This document shows, in pieces, positions 46,315 through 56,204 of a stretch of 64,000 nt of DNA. The DNA comes from Sediminibacterium sp. (lineage in GTDB: Bacteria > Bacteroidota > Bacteroidia > Chitinophagales > Chitinophagaceae): positions 1 to 64,000 of the forward strand of contig NZ_JAUYTR010000023.1 of the NCBI RefSeq assembly GCF_030695065.1, in the 5' to 3' direction. Both the position numbers and the translations under genes were made by a program. Each line of letters begins with the position of its first letter. Position 1 is the stretch's first letter. The notes under the pieces were generated by a model. The model searched no databases and was not told the DNA's origin. It saw nothing but the letters and a program-made list of their open reading frames with translations.

Positions 46315-49020
46315 ATGAGTACAATCAAACCATATTTAAGGCTTGCCGGATTAGAACCTTTGGTCATTAGACCAGAGACCAATTTTGTAAACGTAGGTGA
46401 AAGAACCAATGTAACTGGTTCAAAGAAATTTGCACGACTAATTAGAGAAAATAAATTTGAAGAAGCCCTATCCGTTGCCAGACAACAAGTAGAAAGCGGT
46501 GCGCAAATATTAGACGTGAACATGGACGACGCTTTGTTAGAAGGCGTGAGTGCTATGACCACTTATTTAAACTTATTACAAAGCGAACCAGATATTGCGC
46601 GCATTCCCATCATGATTGATAGCTCAAAATTTGAGATCATTGAAGCTGGATTAAAATGTGTGCAAGGAAAATGTATTGTGAACTCTATCTCTATGAAAGA
46701 AGGCGAAGCCAAATTCATTGAGCAAGCATTCATTTGCAAATCATTTGGTGCAGCAGTAATTGTGATGGCATTTGATGAAGTAGGACAAGCGGATACTAAG
46801 GAAAGAAAAATAGAAATCTGTCATCGCGCCTACAAAATATTAACGGAGCAAGTAGGGTTTGATCCACAAGACATCATATTCGACCCCAATATATTTGCTA
46901 TTGCAACAGGAATAGAAGAACACAATAACTATGCAGTAGATTTTATAGAAGCCACCAGAGAAATCAAGCGATTAATGCCATTGGCAAAGGTTTCAGGCGG
47001 TGTATCGAATGTATCATTTTCATTTAGAGGCAACGACCATGTAAGAGAAGCGATCCATTCAGTCTTCTTATTGCACGCTATTAAAGCAGGTATGGATATG
47101 GGGATTGTAAACGCCGGACAGTTGGTAGTGTACGACGAAATAGAACCCACCCTAAGGGCATTGTGCGAAGACGTGATCTTGAATAGAAACAACGACAACA
47201 ACGAAGCCACAGAAAAATTAATACAGCACGCAGAAACCGTAAAAGCCAAGGGAAAAGTAGCAATAAAAGATGAAGCTTGGAGAAAAGAGCCGGTAGAAAA
47301 AAGATTGGCGCATTCTTTAATTAATGGCATTACCGATTATATAAATGACGACACAGAAGAAGCCAGACAAAAATATCCAAGACCATTGGATGTGATAGAA
47401 GGTCCATTGATGGATGGCATGAATATCGTAGGCGATTTATTTGGTGCAGGAAAAATGTTCTTACCACAGGTAGTAAAAAGTGCTCGAGTGATGAAGAAAA
47501 GTGTGGCCATCTTAACACCCTTTATAGAACAAGAAAAAGAAGACAGAAAACAAGCGCACTTAGCAGCAGGAACAGTAAATGAAGAAACAGCAGGCGCAGC
47601 AAAAATATTATTGGCCACTGTAAAAGGCGATGTACACGATATTGGAAAAAATATTGTAGGCGTAGTATTAGGATGTAATGGCTACGATATTGTAGACATG
47701 GGCGTAATGGTACCTGCCGATAAAATATTAGAAGCAGCAGAAAGAGAGAAAGCAGATATTATTGGATTGAGTGGATTAATCACTCCGTCTTTAGATGAAA
47801 TGGTGCATATAGCCAAAGAGATGAAGCGCAGGAATATGAAGCAGCCTTTGTTGATTGGAGGTGCTACCACATCAAGAATGCATACGGCCGTAAAGATTGC
47901 ACCAGAATACCAAAATGGCGTTGTGCATGTACTAGATGCATCCAGAAGTGTAACGGTTGCGGGTTCCTTATTGAATAAAGAACAAAAGACCCCATTCTTA
48001 GATGAGTTGGTTCAAGAGTACAGCAAACTAAAAGAAGGATTCGACAATAAGAAATCAGTAAAGCAATACCTGCCTTATGCAGAAGCGTTGAAAAATAAAG
48101 TGGCTATTAATTGGGACAGTTATACTCCACCCACACCCAGCTTTACTGGAACCAAAGTATTTGATCATTATGATTTGAATGAGTTAAGAACATTCATTGA
48201 TTGGAAACCATTTTTTATTACTTGGGAAATGCATGGCAATTTTCCAGCCATCTTAACCGATGAAGTGGTAGGTACAGAAGCCACTAAATTGTACAATGAT
48301 GCCAATGCTTTATTAGATAAAATCATTGCAGAGAAATGGTTAACCGCAAAAGGTGTGATAGGATTTTGGGAAGCAGCCAGCAATAATGATGATGTAGAAG
48401 TACGCTCTGAAAAAGAAAAAGTACAATTGAGTTTTCATCGCCAACAAATCAAGAAAGCACCAGGGCAACCCAATTTATCATTAGCAGATTTTATTAGCCC
48501 AGCAACAGCTAATAAAAAAGATTATATCGGTGCTTTTGCCGTAAGTATTCATGGCATAGAACCGCATTTAGAAAAATTTGAAGCGGCACACGACGACTAC
48601 AATAAAATTATGTTGCAAGCATTGGCCGATCGCTTTGCAGAAGCATTTGCAGAAGCCTTACACTTGCATACGCGTAAAGAATATTGGGGTTATGATGCAC
48701 AGGAACAATTAAGCCCAGAAGAATTAATTAAAGAACAATACAAGGGCATCCGCCCCGCACCAGGCTATCCAGCATGTCCAGATCATACAGAGAAATACAA
48801 GTTATTTGATTTGCTGAATGCGCAAAACAATGCAGGCATTAGCTTAACAGAAAGCTTGGCCATGTATCCAGCATCGTCTGTATGTGGTTGGTATTTTTCG
48901 CATCCGCAGAGTCAGTATTTTGGAATTGGCAAAATTGAGCAAGACCAATTTAAAGACTATGCAGCCCGCAAAGGCATGGATGAAGCTACTGCTGAGAAAT
49001 GGTTGAGGCCGATATTGTAG
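46315..49020 (+). CDS. metH: Methionine synthase, pterin/B12/activation half
   Basis: 901 aa. Pterin-binding domain ([29 protein letters not shown]), cap and cobalamin domain with DVHDIGKN (axial His about residue 441), [14 protein letters not shown] and [16 protein letters not shown], then the AdoMet activation domain ([35 protein letters not shown]). It pairs with the preceding half gene. Its last 47 bp (48974-49020) recur at 53291, so the 3' end may have been supplied by inserted DNA. Confidence 0.95.
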   Translation: MSTIKPYLRLAGLEPLVIRPETNFVNVGERTNVTGSKKFARLIRENKFEEALSVARQQVESGAQILDVNMDDALLEGVSAMTTYLNLLQSEPDIARIPIMIDSSKFEIIEAGLKCVQGKCIVNSISMKEGEAKFIEQAFICKSFGAAVIVMAFDEVGQADTKERKIEICHRAYKILTEQVGFDPQDIIFDPNIFAIATGIEEHNNYAVDFIEATREIKRLMPLAKVSGGVSNVSFSFRGNDHVREAIHSVFLLHAIKAGMDMGIVNAGQLVVYDEIEPTLRALCEDVILNRNNDNNEATEKLIQHAETVKAKGKVAIKDEAWRKEPVEKRLAHSLINGITDYINDDTEEARQKYPRPLDVIEGPLMDGMNIVGDLFGAGKMFLPQVVKSARVMKKSVAILTPFIEQEKEDRKQAHLAAGTVNEETAGAAKILLATVKGDVHDIGKNIVGVVLGCNGYDIVDMGVMVPADKILEAAEREKADIIGLSGLITPSLDEMVHIAKEMKRRNMKQPLLIGGATTSRMHTAVKIAPEYQNGVVHVLDASRSVTVAGSLLNKEQKTPFLDELVQEYSKLKEGFDNKKSVKQYLPYAEALKNKVAINWDSYTPPTPSFTGTKVFDHYDLNELRTFIDWKPFFITWEMHGNFPAILTDEVVGTEATKLYNDANALLDKIIAEKWLTAKGVIGFWEAASNNDDVEVRSEKEKVQLSFHRQQIKKAPGQPNLSLADFISPATANKKDYIGAFAVSIHGIEPHLEKFEAAHDDYNKIMLQALADRFAEAFAEALHLHTRKEYWGYDAQEQLSPEELIKEQYKGIRPAPGYPACPDHTEKYKLFDLLNAQNNAGISLTESLAMYPASSVCGWYFSHPQSQYFGIGKIEQDQFKDYAARKGMDEATAEKWLRPIL

Positions 49021-49052
49021 GTTAAAATTGATTTATGGAATAGAATTAAAAA

Positions 49053-50276
49053 TTAATAATGATTGGATAATATGTTATCAATAGAATTCAATGACGTTTT
49101 TCCAATACCTCTAAAAATTATTTTTCCTTTGGGATCAATCAGAATGAATGTTGGAAAACTTGTAATTTTATACATTTTAACTAATTCAGCACTACTTCGC
49201 TTATCAAATACATTGGGCCATATAACGTTTTTTGATTTCAAATAATTTTTTACTCCACTAAGGTCATCATCGTGTGCAACACCATAAATATTAAACTTAT
49301 CTCTGCCATATCGATCAAAAATACTTTTCAGATCTGGAAGTAAATCAAGGCATGGCTTACACCATGTTCCCCAAAAGTCCAATAAAATAAATTGGTTCGA
49401 ATTTTGAATATTAAAAGACTTATTAGTCATTATATCTTTGAACTTAAAGTCGTAGGCTTTAAAATTAATGTCATAACCAAAATTATCATCCATTTTAATT
49501 AGCTTAATGCCAATTGACATTGGATTATCATAATAGCCTTGTAAAATAACTTGATGTTTATTGATCAAAACAGTATCACCAATTTTATAGTAAATAATTT
49601 CATCCTTTGGTGAATTTTTAATTTTGGAATTAGTGGATATTGAAAAGACCATCTTATTCTTTACACTTAAATTGTCATAATCATAATTAATAAAATTTAA
49701 GAAATAAGTTTGTTTATCTACTACAAAATTGGTCTGATTATAAAAAGGAACAAGAACAAAAATATTTTTAAGATAATTATTACCAAACGAGAGCCCGCTT
49801 TTTACATATTTGATAGTGACAGATTTTTTTAATACTTGATTATTCAATAAAAATTCAACATCTCGTAGGACTATAATATAATCTAATTTCTTAACATCAT
49901 ATATCTTTTCATTTAAAAAAATATTGTCGTTATTTGAATCAATGATGAAATATTCATTTCCATTTATAAAACCAAATATTATTTTGACTCTTTTTAATTT
50001 ATTAAAATCCTCGTCATTTAAACCGTTCTGAAATTTGAATTCCTTTATTGATACTGGGCTGAAATTTTTAGGATAACTATTAATAGCTAAATGAAATTTA
50101 GATTTAAGTGTACCAATAGGAATTGTATTAAAAATGGAATTCCCATGAATAGATTGGAATTTAGTTAAGCTTAAACTTTGCGATAAGATTTCACAACTAA
50201 AAAATAATGCAATAAGAGTAAATAGAGGCTTTGCTTTGAAGATGACCATTCTTACCAAGATTTTTATACCCTTCAT
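49053..50276 (-). CDS. TlpA-like thiol-disulfide oxidoreductase (module 1)
   Basis: 407 aa. Export signal in residues 1-33 (alternative ATG at codon 10). An unrecognised beta-rich N-terminal region of about 260 residues precedes a C-terminal thioredoxin fold with ILLDFWGTWCKPCLDLLPDL (CXXC near residue 303), IYGVAHDDDLSGVKNYL and cis-Pro TSFPTFILIDPKGKI. It probably acts on periplasmic disulfides. It opposes metH, lies 80 bp downstream of the barrel gene, and looks more AT-rich than metH. It belongs to the segment bounded by the duplicated metH end. Confidence 0.85.
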   Translation of the reverse strand: MKGIKILVRMVIFKAKPLFTLIALFFSCEILSQSLSLTKFQSIHGNSIFNTIPIGTLKSKFHLAINSYPKNFSPVSIKEFKFQNGLNDEDFNKLKRVKIIFGFINGNEYFIIDSNNDNIFLNEKIYDVKKLDYIIVLRDVEFLLNNQVLKKSVTIKYVKSGLSFGNNYLKNIFVLVPFYNQTNFVVDKQTYFLNFINYDYDNLSVKNKMVFSISTNSKIKNSPKDEIIYYKIGDTVLINKHQVILQGYYDNPMSIGIKLIKMDDNFGYDINFKAYDFKFKDIMTNKSFNIQNSNQFILLDFWGTWCKPCLDLLPDLKSIFDRYGRDKFNIYGVAHDDDLSGVKNYLKSKNVIWPNVFDKRSSAELVKMYKITSFPTFILIDPKGKIIFRGIGKTSLNSIDNILSNHY

Positions 50277-50332
50277 TTAAAGGATATCGAAGAAAAAGAT
50301 ATTACAAAATCATCTGAATAGGAAATTAAAGC

Positions 50333-50351
50333 GGGGGGTATTTTTACCCCC
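50333..50351. repeat. G/C-capped hairpin repeat, copy 1
   Basis: GGGGGGTATTTTTACCCCC, self-complementary (GGGGGTA/TACCCCC, TTTT loop). It ends 4 bp from the stop codon of the barrel gene (50356). With the next five bases AGCAT it is identical to copy 2. Confidence 0.8.
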
Positions 50352-50355
50352 AGCA

Positions 50356-53145
50356 TCACCAGTTAACTTTATTATTCTGCTCGTTCTTGAAAGTCTTGAA
50401 ATTATAAGAAAACGTCAGCATAAAATACCTGCCTAAAACATTGGTATTCGTTTCAGTAATATTATTCCCGATGACATTTCTGCTAAAATTATTGTTTCGA
50501 TTGAGTAGGTCGCGAATAATAAGTTTAATTTCACCCTTATCCTCTTTTAAACAATAAACGGATACAGATGGATTGATAAACAAATTAACAGGCAAGGCTG
50601 GTAGATTTTCATAGACAATTTTATTTGCCAATAAGGTAGTATTAAAGGAGACTTTTTTAAATAATCGAGCAGTTACTTCTACATCAAGATTTTGAACATT
50701 CGATAATACATCAGCTGTAAAATTATTGGTGAACCGATTGATATTAGCAGTATAAGAATAACTATAGTAAAAACTAAACTTATCTTGCCAATTAAAACTG
50801 TTGCCCACAGTTGTTTTAAAAACATTTACTTTCTGAGAAAATTCAGTTTCATTAAATACAGCTGGGGTAACCATATTTTGATAACTCAGATTTAAGTTAA
50901 TTGAGTGATTATAGCGGTTGATTTTTTGGAAACTTTTACTAATTCCTAATCTCATTACAAGTGAATGTCTATTTCCAGCATTCATTGATTGAATTTCCTG
51001 CTTACCAGTATTCAAGATTCTAACAGATTGAATTATTGGATTTTGAGTGCCTTCATAGTAAAGTTCAGAATTAAAATTGACCTGTTTCTTCACATCATAT
51101 TCTCGGTATGAAATACTAAATGTAGTGGCTTTTTCAGCTCTTAAATTAACATTACCATTAAATACAAACAATGGATTTGTATTATCCATGATTGGGGTTA
51201 GGTCTCTAGCTCGAGGTAAATTAACCTGCTGATTAAAAGACAAACTTATACCACCTCTTTTATAAAAGAGTACATTTAATAAAGGATAAGTATAAGTATT
51301 CTTATAATTATCAAATAACTTATTACTAATATTTAAATTTTGATGTGCAGAAAAATATGTGGGTCGAATTGATAAAGTATATTTCATTATTTCAAAATCT
51401 AGTTGTGGAGTTACTTTAAAAATAGAATTAGCTACACTAACATCACTTGTTAAATTTGCGTCTATACTATCATAATTGATATGACCTATGGGTTGCAAGT
51501 ATGTAACAATTGCATTTTTCTCATTATTAACATCAAAATTACTAGCTAAGGCAAATTGAAATTTTTTAGCACTCCAACCAGATAAAACCAAACGATTAAT
51601 TATATTTTGATTTCGGGGATTAAAGATTCGTAGTTGCCTTATAATTGAAGTAGTCGGTGTTGGAATCAAACTTAAATTATCAATTTCAGTTAAAAAATTT
51701 GTAGCATCTTGCGATAATTTATAAGATTGCTGAAAAGTGATTGCTTTGTATTTATCATTTTTCTGAAATAATCGTGAAAAAAAATATAAAGCATGATAAT
51801 AATTCTTAGGATCGATAGTTTGTTCAAGTTTCCCATTAGAATTAAGTATTTCTCCAACTTTATCATTCGAATTAATTGTTGTATTCAGTGTATTTGAATT
51901 TATAGCAGACCACTGATTTCCTACATTTAAAGTTAAATCTCTATTACCAGATTTACTTTTGCTCTTCAACCCAAAATTTAAATTCTGAACAGTCTTAATT
52001 GAAGCAAACTGATTTTTAATTTTATACTCATTTATTGTGTCGTTATTGTAAAAAAGTGTTTTAGTATTTTCATTCGTATAGCCGTCTTCATGTGATACAA
52101 AATATTGCGCATAAAATGAAGTATTCTTTGTAGGTGCATGATTAAAATTAATACCCCCACCAGTTGACTCTGTCTCAGCAGTCACTCCGCCTCCAAAGGA
52201 TATATCATTAAAGGTGTAAGAATTTCTATCATCATTAAAACTCATTTTGTATTGACTTCGATTAAACGCACCTAATGCCCGCATTTCTGAACTATTAAAA
52301 ACCCCTCTGTTTAGATTGTTTTTATAGCCTATTAATGTAAGTTGGACTGTATCTCTTAAAAAATTGACTGCACCAGCAAGTTCATATCGGTTATCGGTTC
52401 CGCCTGAAGAAGACACTTTGCCAAAAGTACTTTTCTTGATATTTTGTTTCAGTTTCAGATTGATAATCTTATTGTAATCAGTATTTTTTTGTGTAGCATC
52501 TAATTGCTCTTTATCATCATAAACTTGCACATTAGCTACTATTGCACTTGGCAAAATTTGTGTAGCCGCTTTATAATTGTCATTAAAGAAACTCTTGCCA
52601 TCTACATATATTCTTGAAACAGGTCTGCCGTTGTAGGTAATATTACCGTCCCGATCCACCTGCATACCTGGCAATTTTTTAAAAAGGTCTTCCACCAGTG
52701 CATTCGGTAATGTTTTAAAAGCCGTCGCATTAAATTCAATAGTATCTTTTTTAACGATAATGGGTGGCCTTTCCGATTTCACAATCACTTCATCCAAAGA
52801 TTTTGAAGTTGGCTTTAACAAAATTGGACCAATAGGATAATTAGCAGAAGCAGTTAATCGCACTTCTCTTCGGTCTACTTCATACCCTTCAAATGTGGTG
52901 ACTAATTTTAAGGTTTGATTGATTGGTATATTCCTTATTTCAAAACCGCCCTTTTCATCACATAACTTAAAAGAAACAATACTTGAATCCGTTAACTTAA
53001 AAACGGAAACAGTCGCCAAGCTTAATGGCTTTTTGCTTGCGCTGTCTTTTACCACTCCACTTATTACGCCAATATTGGGCTGTTGAGCATTGGTTTGACT
53101 ATAAATCAATATAAATAAACAAACTGAAAAAGCTTTGATACCCAT
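50356..53145 (-). CDS. Outer-membrane beta-barrel protein with CarboxypepD_reg domain
   Basis: 929 aa. Signal peptide (ending SQTNAQ), CarboxypepD_reg-like domain (residues 25-105: ISGVVKDSASKKPLSLATVSVF...FEIRNIPINQ), a TonB-receptor-like plug (SLDEVIVKSERPPIIVKKDTIEFNATAFKTLPNALVEDLFKKLPG) and a large OMP barrel of the PF14905 type. A C-terminal FMLTFSYNFKTF strand is near the end. It may import, export or anchor a ligand with the adjacent TlpA protein. It is flanked by 24-bp direct repeats (50333-50356 and 53245-53268) and lies between metH and its remnant. Confidence 0.88.
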   Translation of the reverse strand: MGIKAFSVCLFILIYSQTNAQQPNIGVISGVVKDSASKKPLSLATVSVFKLTDSSIVSFKLCDEKGGFEIRNIPINQTLKLVTTFEGYEVDRREVRLTASANYPIGPILLKPTSKSLDEVIVKSERPPIIVKKDTIEFNATAFKTLPNALVEDLFKKLPGMQVDRDGNITYNGRPVSRIYVDGKSFFNDNYKAATQILPSAIVANVQVYDDKEQLDATQKNTDYNKIINLKLKQNIKKSTFGKVSSSGGTDNRYELAGAVNFLRDTVQLTLIGYKNNLNRGVFNSSEMRALGAFNRSQYKMSFNDDRNSYTFNDISFGGGVTAETESTGGGINFNHAPTKNTSFYAQYFVSHEDGYTNENTKTLFYNNDTINEYKIKNQFASIKTVQNLNFGLKSKSKSGNRDLTLNVGNQWSAINSNTLNTTINSNDKVGEILNSNGKLEQTIDPKNYYHALYFFSRLFQKNDKYKAITFQQSYKLSQDATNFLTEIDNLSLIPTPTTSIIRQLRIFNPRNQNIINRLVLSGWSAKKFQFALASNFDVNNEKNAIVTYLQPIGHINYDSIDANLTSDVSVANSIFKVTPQLDFEIMKYTLSIRPTYFSAHQNLNISNKLFDNYKNTYTYPLLNVLFYKRGGISLSFNQQVNLPRARDLTPIMDNTNPLFVFNGNVNLRAEKATTFSISYREYDVKKQVNFNSELYYEGTQNPIIQSVRILNTGKQEIQSMNAGNRHSLVMRLGISKSFQKINRYNHSINLNLSYQNMVTPAVFNETEFSQKVNVFKTTVGNSFNWQDKFSFYYSYSYTANINRFTNNFTADVLSNVQNLDVEVTARLFKKVSFNTTLLANKIVYENLPALPVNLFINPSVSVYCLKEDKGEIKLIIRDLLNRNNNFSRNVIGNNITETNTNVLGRYFMLTFSYNFKTFKNEQNNKVNW

Positions 53146-53244
53146 AAGTAATTGAAAATCTTTACATTAAATCGAAAAAAGGCACAAAAGCTTTTCTTTG
53201 ATAATTAAATATCTTACAAAACAATTATACATTCAAAAACAACC

Positions 53245-53263
53245 GGGGGGTATTTTTACCCCC
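53245..53263. repeat. G/C-capped hairpin repeat, copy 2
   Basis: Same 19 bases as copy 1, followed by AGCAT. It is 100 bp upstream of the barrel gene's ATG and 27 bp before the metH remnant, so it marks the edge of the inserted module. Confidence 0.8.
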
Positions 53264-53290
53264 AGCATATGTTAATTTTTTAACAAAAAA

Positions 53291-53337
53291 GCATGGATGA
53301 AGCCACTGCGGAGAAATGGTTGAGGCCGATACTGTAG
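53291..53337 (+). pseudogene. Duplicated 3' end of metH
   Basis: 47 bp match 48974-49020 with three mismatches, all synonymous in the MetH frame (two Ala codons, one Leu codon), including the TAG stop. It encodes [14 protein letters not shown] only. There is no upstream coding sequence. It is the orphan right-hand boundary of the 4.3-kb segment carrying the TlpA and barrel genes. Confidence 0.85.
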
Positions 53338-53359
53338 ATTTATGTATGTTATTTTTGCT

Positions 53360-53384
53360 AATAATCGGAATTTATCCGATTATT
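53360..53384. promoter_or_regulatory. Inverted repeat upstream of AbiE operon
   Basis: AATAATCGGA-ATTTA-TCCGATTATT is a perfect 10-bp inverted repeat ending 19 bp before the antitoxin ATG. AbiEi antitoxins are known to repress their own promoters by binding inverted repeats, so this is the likely operator. Confidence 0.65.
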
Positions 53385-53403
53385 GTATAATAATTTTACA
53401 TAA

Positions 53404-54042
53404 ATGGATTTTATATATGCCCTTAAGGAATTTGAAGAAGAGCCAATCACCAGGCAATTGGTATTGGACCTTCTTAAGGAGTATAAGAGGCCCAATGATA
53501 AAATCAATGAATTGGTTAAGCAAAATGTATTGACCTCAATTAAAAGAGGGCTATATATGCCAGGACCAAACAGTCACTTAAAACAACCGGATCCATTTTT
53601 AATCGCTAATCATTTATGGGGACCAAGTTATATTTCCCTTGAATCGGCCTTGTCTTATTGGGGAATGATTCCAGAACGAGTATATGAAATCAGTTCAATC
53701 TCGCTGAAGCCAACTAAAACATTTAAAACAGTAATGGGGCGTTTTAATTATTTACATGCCAAAGCACCGTATTATACATTTGGCATTCAAAGCGTCGCGC
53801 TAAGTGCTAAACAAATGGTTATGATTGCGTCCCCTGAAAAAGCCTTGTTCGATAAAATCATCATGACTTCAGGCATTGTAATTAGGAGTACAAGCCAAGC
53901 AAGAGAATTACTAATAGAAGATTATAGAATGGAAGAAACCCTTCTAAAAAAATTAAACTTAGCAATGATGAAAAGCTGGATAGTTGACTCACCTAAGCAA
54001 AGCAGTTTAGCGATACTACTAAAAATGATCAACCAATTATGA
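53404..54042 (+). CDS. AbiEi-like antitoxin of type IV toxin-antitoxin system
   Basis: 212 aa. N-terminal winged-helix (EPITRQLVLDLLKEYKRP...LTSIKRGLYMPG) and the characteristic GPSYISLESALSYWGMIPE and IASPEKALFDKI segments of the AbiEi family. It is a transcriptional autorepressor and antitoxin. It overlaps the toxin gene by 4 bp (ATGA). An inverted repeat lies upstream. Confidence 0.85.
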   Translation: MDFIYALKEFEEEPITRQLVLDLLKEYKRPNDKINELVKQNVLTSIKRGLYMPGPNSHLKQPDPFLIANHLWGPSYISLESALSYWGMIPERVYEISSISLKPTKTFKTVMGRFNYLHAKAPYYTFGIQSVALSAKQMVMIASPEKALFDKIIMTSGIVIRSTSQARELLIEDYRMEETLLKKLNLAMMKSWIVDSPKQSSLAILLKMINQL

Positions 54043-54833
54043 TTAAAGAGTGGCTAGAACAATACCAACCTAAAAACAGAATCGAAGCTGAATCTGCATT
54101 ACGTGAGATAATGCAAGATGTTGCTTTGGCGGGATTAAACCGCAGTGGCTTTTTTGAGAAAGCTGCATTCTATGGTGGTACAGCTTTAAGAATTTTTCAT
54201 GGATTAGATCGTTATTCAGAAGACTTAGATTTTTCTTTATTAGCAACAAATCAATCGTTTTCTTTGGAACCATTTTTTGAAGGAATGTTACAAGAATTCG
54301 AAGCAGTCGGCATGAAAGTAAGTGTGCAGGAAAAAAATGTATTCGTGCTTGAAAAAATGATTCCGCAACTTGGTTTAGAGCTATCGCCAAGAATAAAAAT
54401 CAAATTAGAGGTTGATACTAACCCACCACTGGGATTTGAAACAGAAGAAAAATTACTCTTACGCCCCTATTCATTTTATGTTAAATGCTTTACCCTTCCC
54501 CATTTATTTGCCGGCAAAATGCATGCATTATTATTTAGACAATGGAAGCATAGAGTGAAAGGAAGAGACTGGTACGATCTAGAATGGTATATTAAAAAAG
54601 GAGTACCATTAAACCTTTCACATTTCGTATTTAGAGCGAATGATTCAGGAGATTGGGGAAAGTCAAGTATTACAGAAAAAGAATTAAAAGAGCTACTTCT
54701 ATCGAAAATAACCACTGTATCATTTGAGGCCATAAAGGAAGACATTATTCGCTTTATACCAGACAATACAGGTCTTAAGATTTGGGGGCCAGATTATTTT
54801 AAAGAATTGGTGACTAAGCTAAAGCTTAATTAA
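54039..54833 (+). CDS. AbiEii/AbiGii-type nucleotidyltransferase toxin
   Basis: 264 aa. The nucleotidyltransferase motif GGTALRIFHGLDRYSEDLDFSL contains the GG and paired catalytic Asp residues, followed by a helical domain with FAGKMHALLFRQWKHRVKGRDWYDLEW. Known: AbiEii proteins are GTP-binding nucleotidyltransferase toxins giving phage abortive infection. Its last codons (54795-54833) are echoed at 57423-57461, so it was itself a target of a later insertion. Confidence 0.88.
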   Translation: MIKEWLEQYQPKNRIEAESALREIMQDVALAGLNRSGFFEKAAFYGGTALRIFHGLDRYSEDLDFSLLATNQSFSLEPFFEGMLQEFEAVGMKVSVQEKNVFVLEKMIPQLGLELSPRIKIKLEVDTNPPLGFETEEKLLLRPYSFYVKCFTLPHLFAGKMHALLFRQWKHRVKGRDWYDLEWYIKKGVPLNLSHFVFRANDSGDWGKSSITEKELKELLLSKITTVSFEAIKEDIIRFIPDNTGLKIWGPDYFKELVTKLKLN

Positions 54834-54834
54834 A

Positions 54835-54887
54835 TTGTCGTTTGCAGTCGACAATTTCAACAATATTTTGTCGTTTACAGTCGACAA
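54835..54887. repeat. Twin 20-bp inverted repeats after toxin gene
   Basis: TTGTCGTTTGCAGTCGACAA (54835-54854) and TTGTCGTTTACAGTCGACAA (54868-54887) differ at one base and are 33 bp apart. Each is itself an inverted repeat (TTGTCG/CGACAA). They start two bases after the toxin stop codon. They may be terminators, protein-binding sites or part of an attachment region. Confidence 0.7.
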
Positions 54888-54906
54888 ATAAACTATGGTT
54901 TTAGTC

Positions 54907-56127
54907 TCATTTTTCCTTCTCAATCCCGATACTACTAACATTGAATTTTAAATTCAATAGTAAATTACGATTAGTTTCTATTTGATACCCAGAATTAAAG
55001 CATTCCGCATTGATTGAGTCAATAAAATATTTACCAGTAAGAACATCCTTATTATATATATAATCATACTTATAAATTATTTTATCTGATATCATTTTTG
55101 TAACACGATTTGCATGCCATGTTTTAGTATGAAATAAATTGGTTATAAATCCATTGAGAGATTCAACTTTCATTTCCCAGATATATTTCAATCTAATAAT
55201 TGAATAATCAAATTCTCTTATCCTAATTTCCCCTTTCAGGTACCCTCTTGCTAATCCTCCAACAGTTCGACCTAAAAATGAATCTTTAAAAGATTGATTG
55301 GGCATGAAACTTACAATATAAACAAGACCATATTTTTCATCCTTGTATTTGGAAATAAGTTTAAAGTCTAATCCTTTATTATTATTTCCGTCAATCGGCA
55401 ACCCTTTTCGGAGCATATCAAACCATGGAATAATATCACCTGTACATAATTGGGGAACTCCAATAAAATTGGTGAAAAGTTTATCCTGATATAAAGTGTC
55501 TTTAATCCAATTTGGAGATTTCATGCTTTTATCAGCATTTCGATAATATACCTTTACAAATTCTTCAGCCTTTTCTTTTAAAGTGTCGTAATTATAAATT
55601 TCTGAGGAAAATTTTAAAATTTGACTAAAAGAAAAATTACCATAGTTATCCACAAAGCGATTGGCTACATGTTTAATTATTGCGTTTGCGCTTTTTGTTT
55701 TCTTTGCCTTACTTCTAATAATAATTTCAGGTAATAAGCTCTTTAATGGCTTCAAAAGCAACCGATTAACATGAAACAAATAAAATAGTTGTTCTTCATA
55801 ACCAACTGCAGAAATTTTTACCTTTTTGGGGGAGCTTGAATTGGGAATAGAAAATGAGCCATCTTCATTTGAAACAATAGACATTTTAGTTGTGTCATTT
55901 TCAATAAAAACGATTGTCGCAAATGGAATAGATTCCTTTGTAATAGAATCAATGATTTTAAAATAAATAATACTATCCTGTGACACAAAATTTTTATTCA
56001 AAAGTGAATTATTGTATACATTGATAGGATTTCCCAATACCAAAAAATGAGAAAATATTGAATTAAGTAGTAAAAGAAATAGAATAGAAATACCTAGTCT
56101 TAATTCATTATTATTTTCATTTAACAT
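54907..56127 (-). CDS. CarboxypepD_reg-like exported protein (module 2)
   Basis: 406 aa from ATG 56127, which gives a compact signal/anchor (MLNENNNELRLGISILFLLLL). An upstream ATG at 56169 is also in frame. Residues about 60-130 form a CarboxypepD_reg-like beta-sandwich (ITKESIPFATIVFIENDTTK; VSNEDGSFSIPNSS). The C-terminal 270 residues (VANRFVDNYGNFSFSQILKFSSEIYNYD...) look like a soluble envelope domain I do not recognise. There is no TonB plug or barrel. It lies 77 bp downstream of a TlpA gene. Confidence 0.7.
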   Translation of the reverse strand: MLNENNNELRLGISILFLLLLNSIFSHFLVLGNPINVYNNSLLNKNFVSQDSIIYFKIIDSITKESIPFATIVFIENDTTKMSIVSNEDGSFSIPNSSSPKKVKISAVGYEEQLFYLFHVNRLLLKPLKSLLPEIIIRSKAKKTKSANAIIKHVANRFVDNYGNFSFSQILKFSSEIYNYDTLKEKAEEFVKVYYRNADKSMKSPNWIKDTLYQDKLFTNFIGVPQLCTGDIIPWFDMLRKGLPIDGNNNKGLDFKLISKYKDEKYGLVYIVSFMPNQSFKDSFLGRTVGGLARGYLKGEIRIREFDYSIIRLKYIWEMKVESLNGFITNLFHTKTWHANRVTKMISDKIIYKYDYIYNKDVLTGKYFIDSINAECFNSGYQIETNRNLLLNLKFNVSSIGIEKEK

Positions 56128-56204
56128 ATTAGATTTTTGATGAAAGCAATGATTATAAATTAAGGTCATAATTAATTGTTAGATAAGTACCGGCTAAACA
56201 AGAA

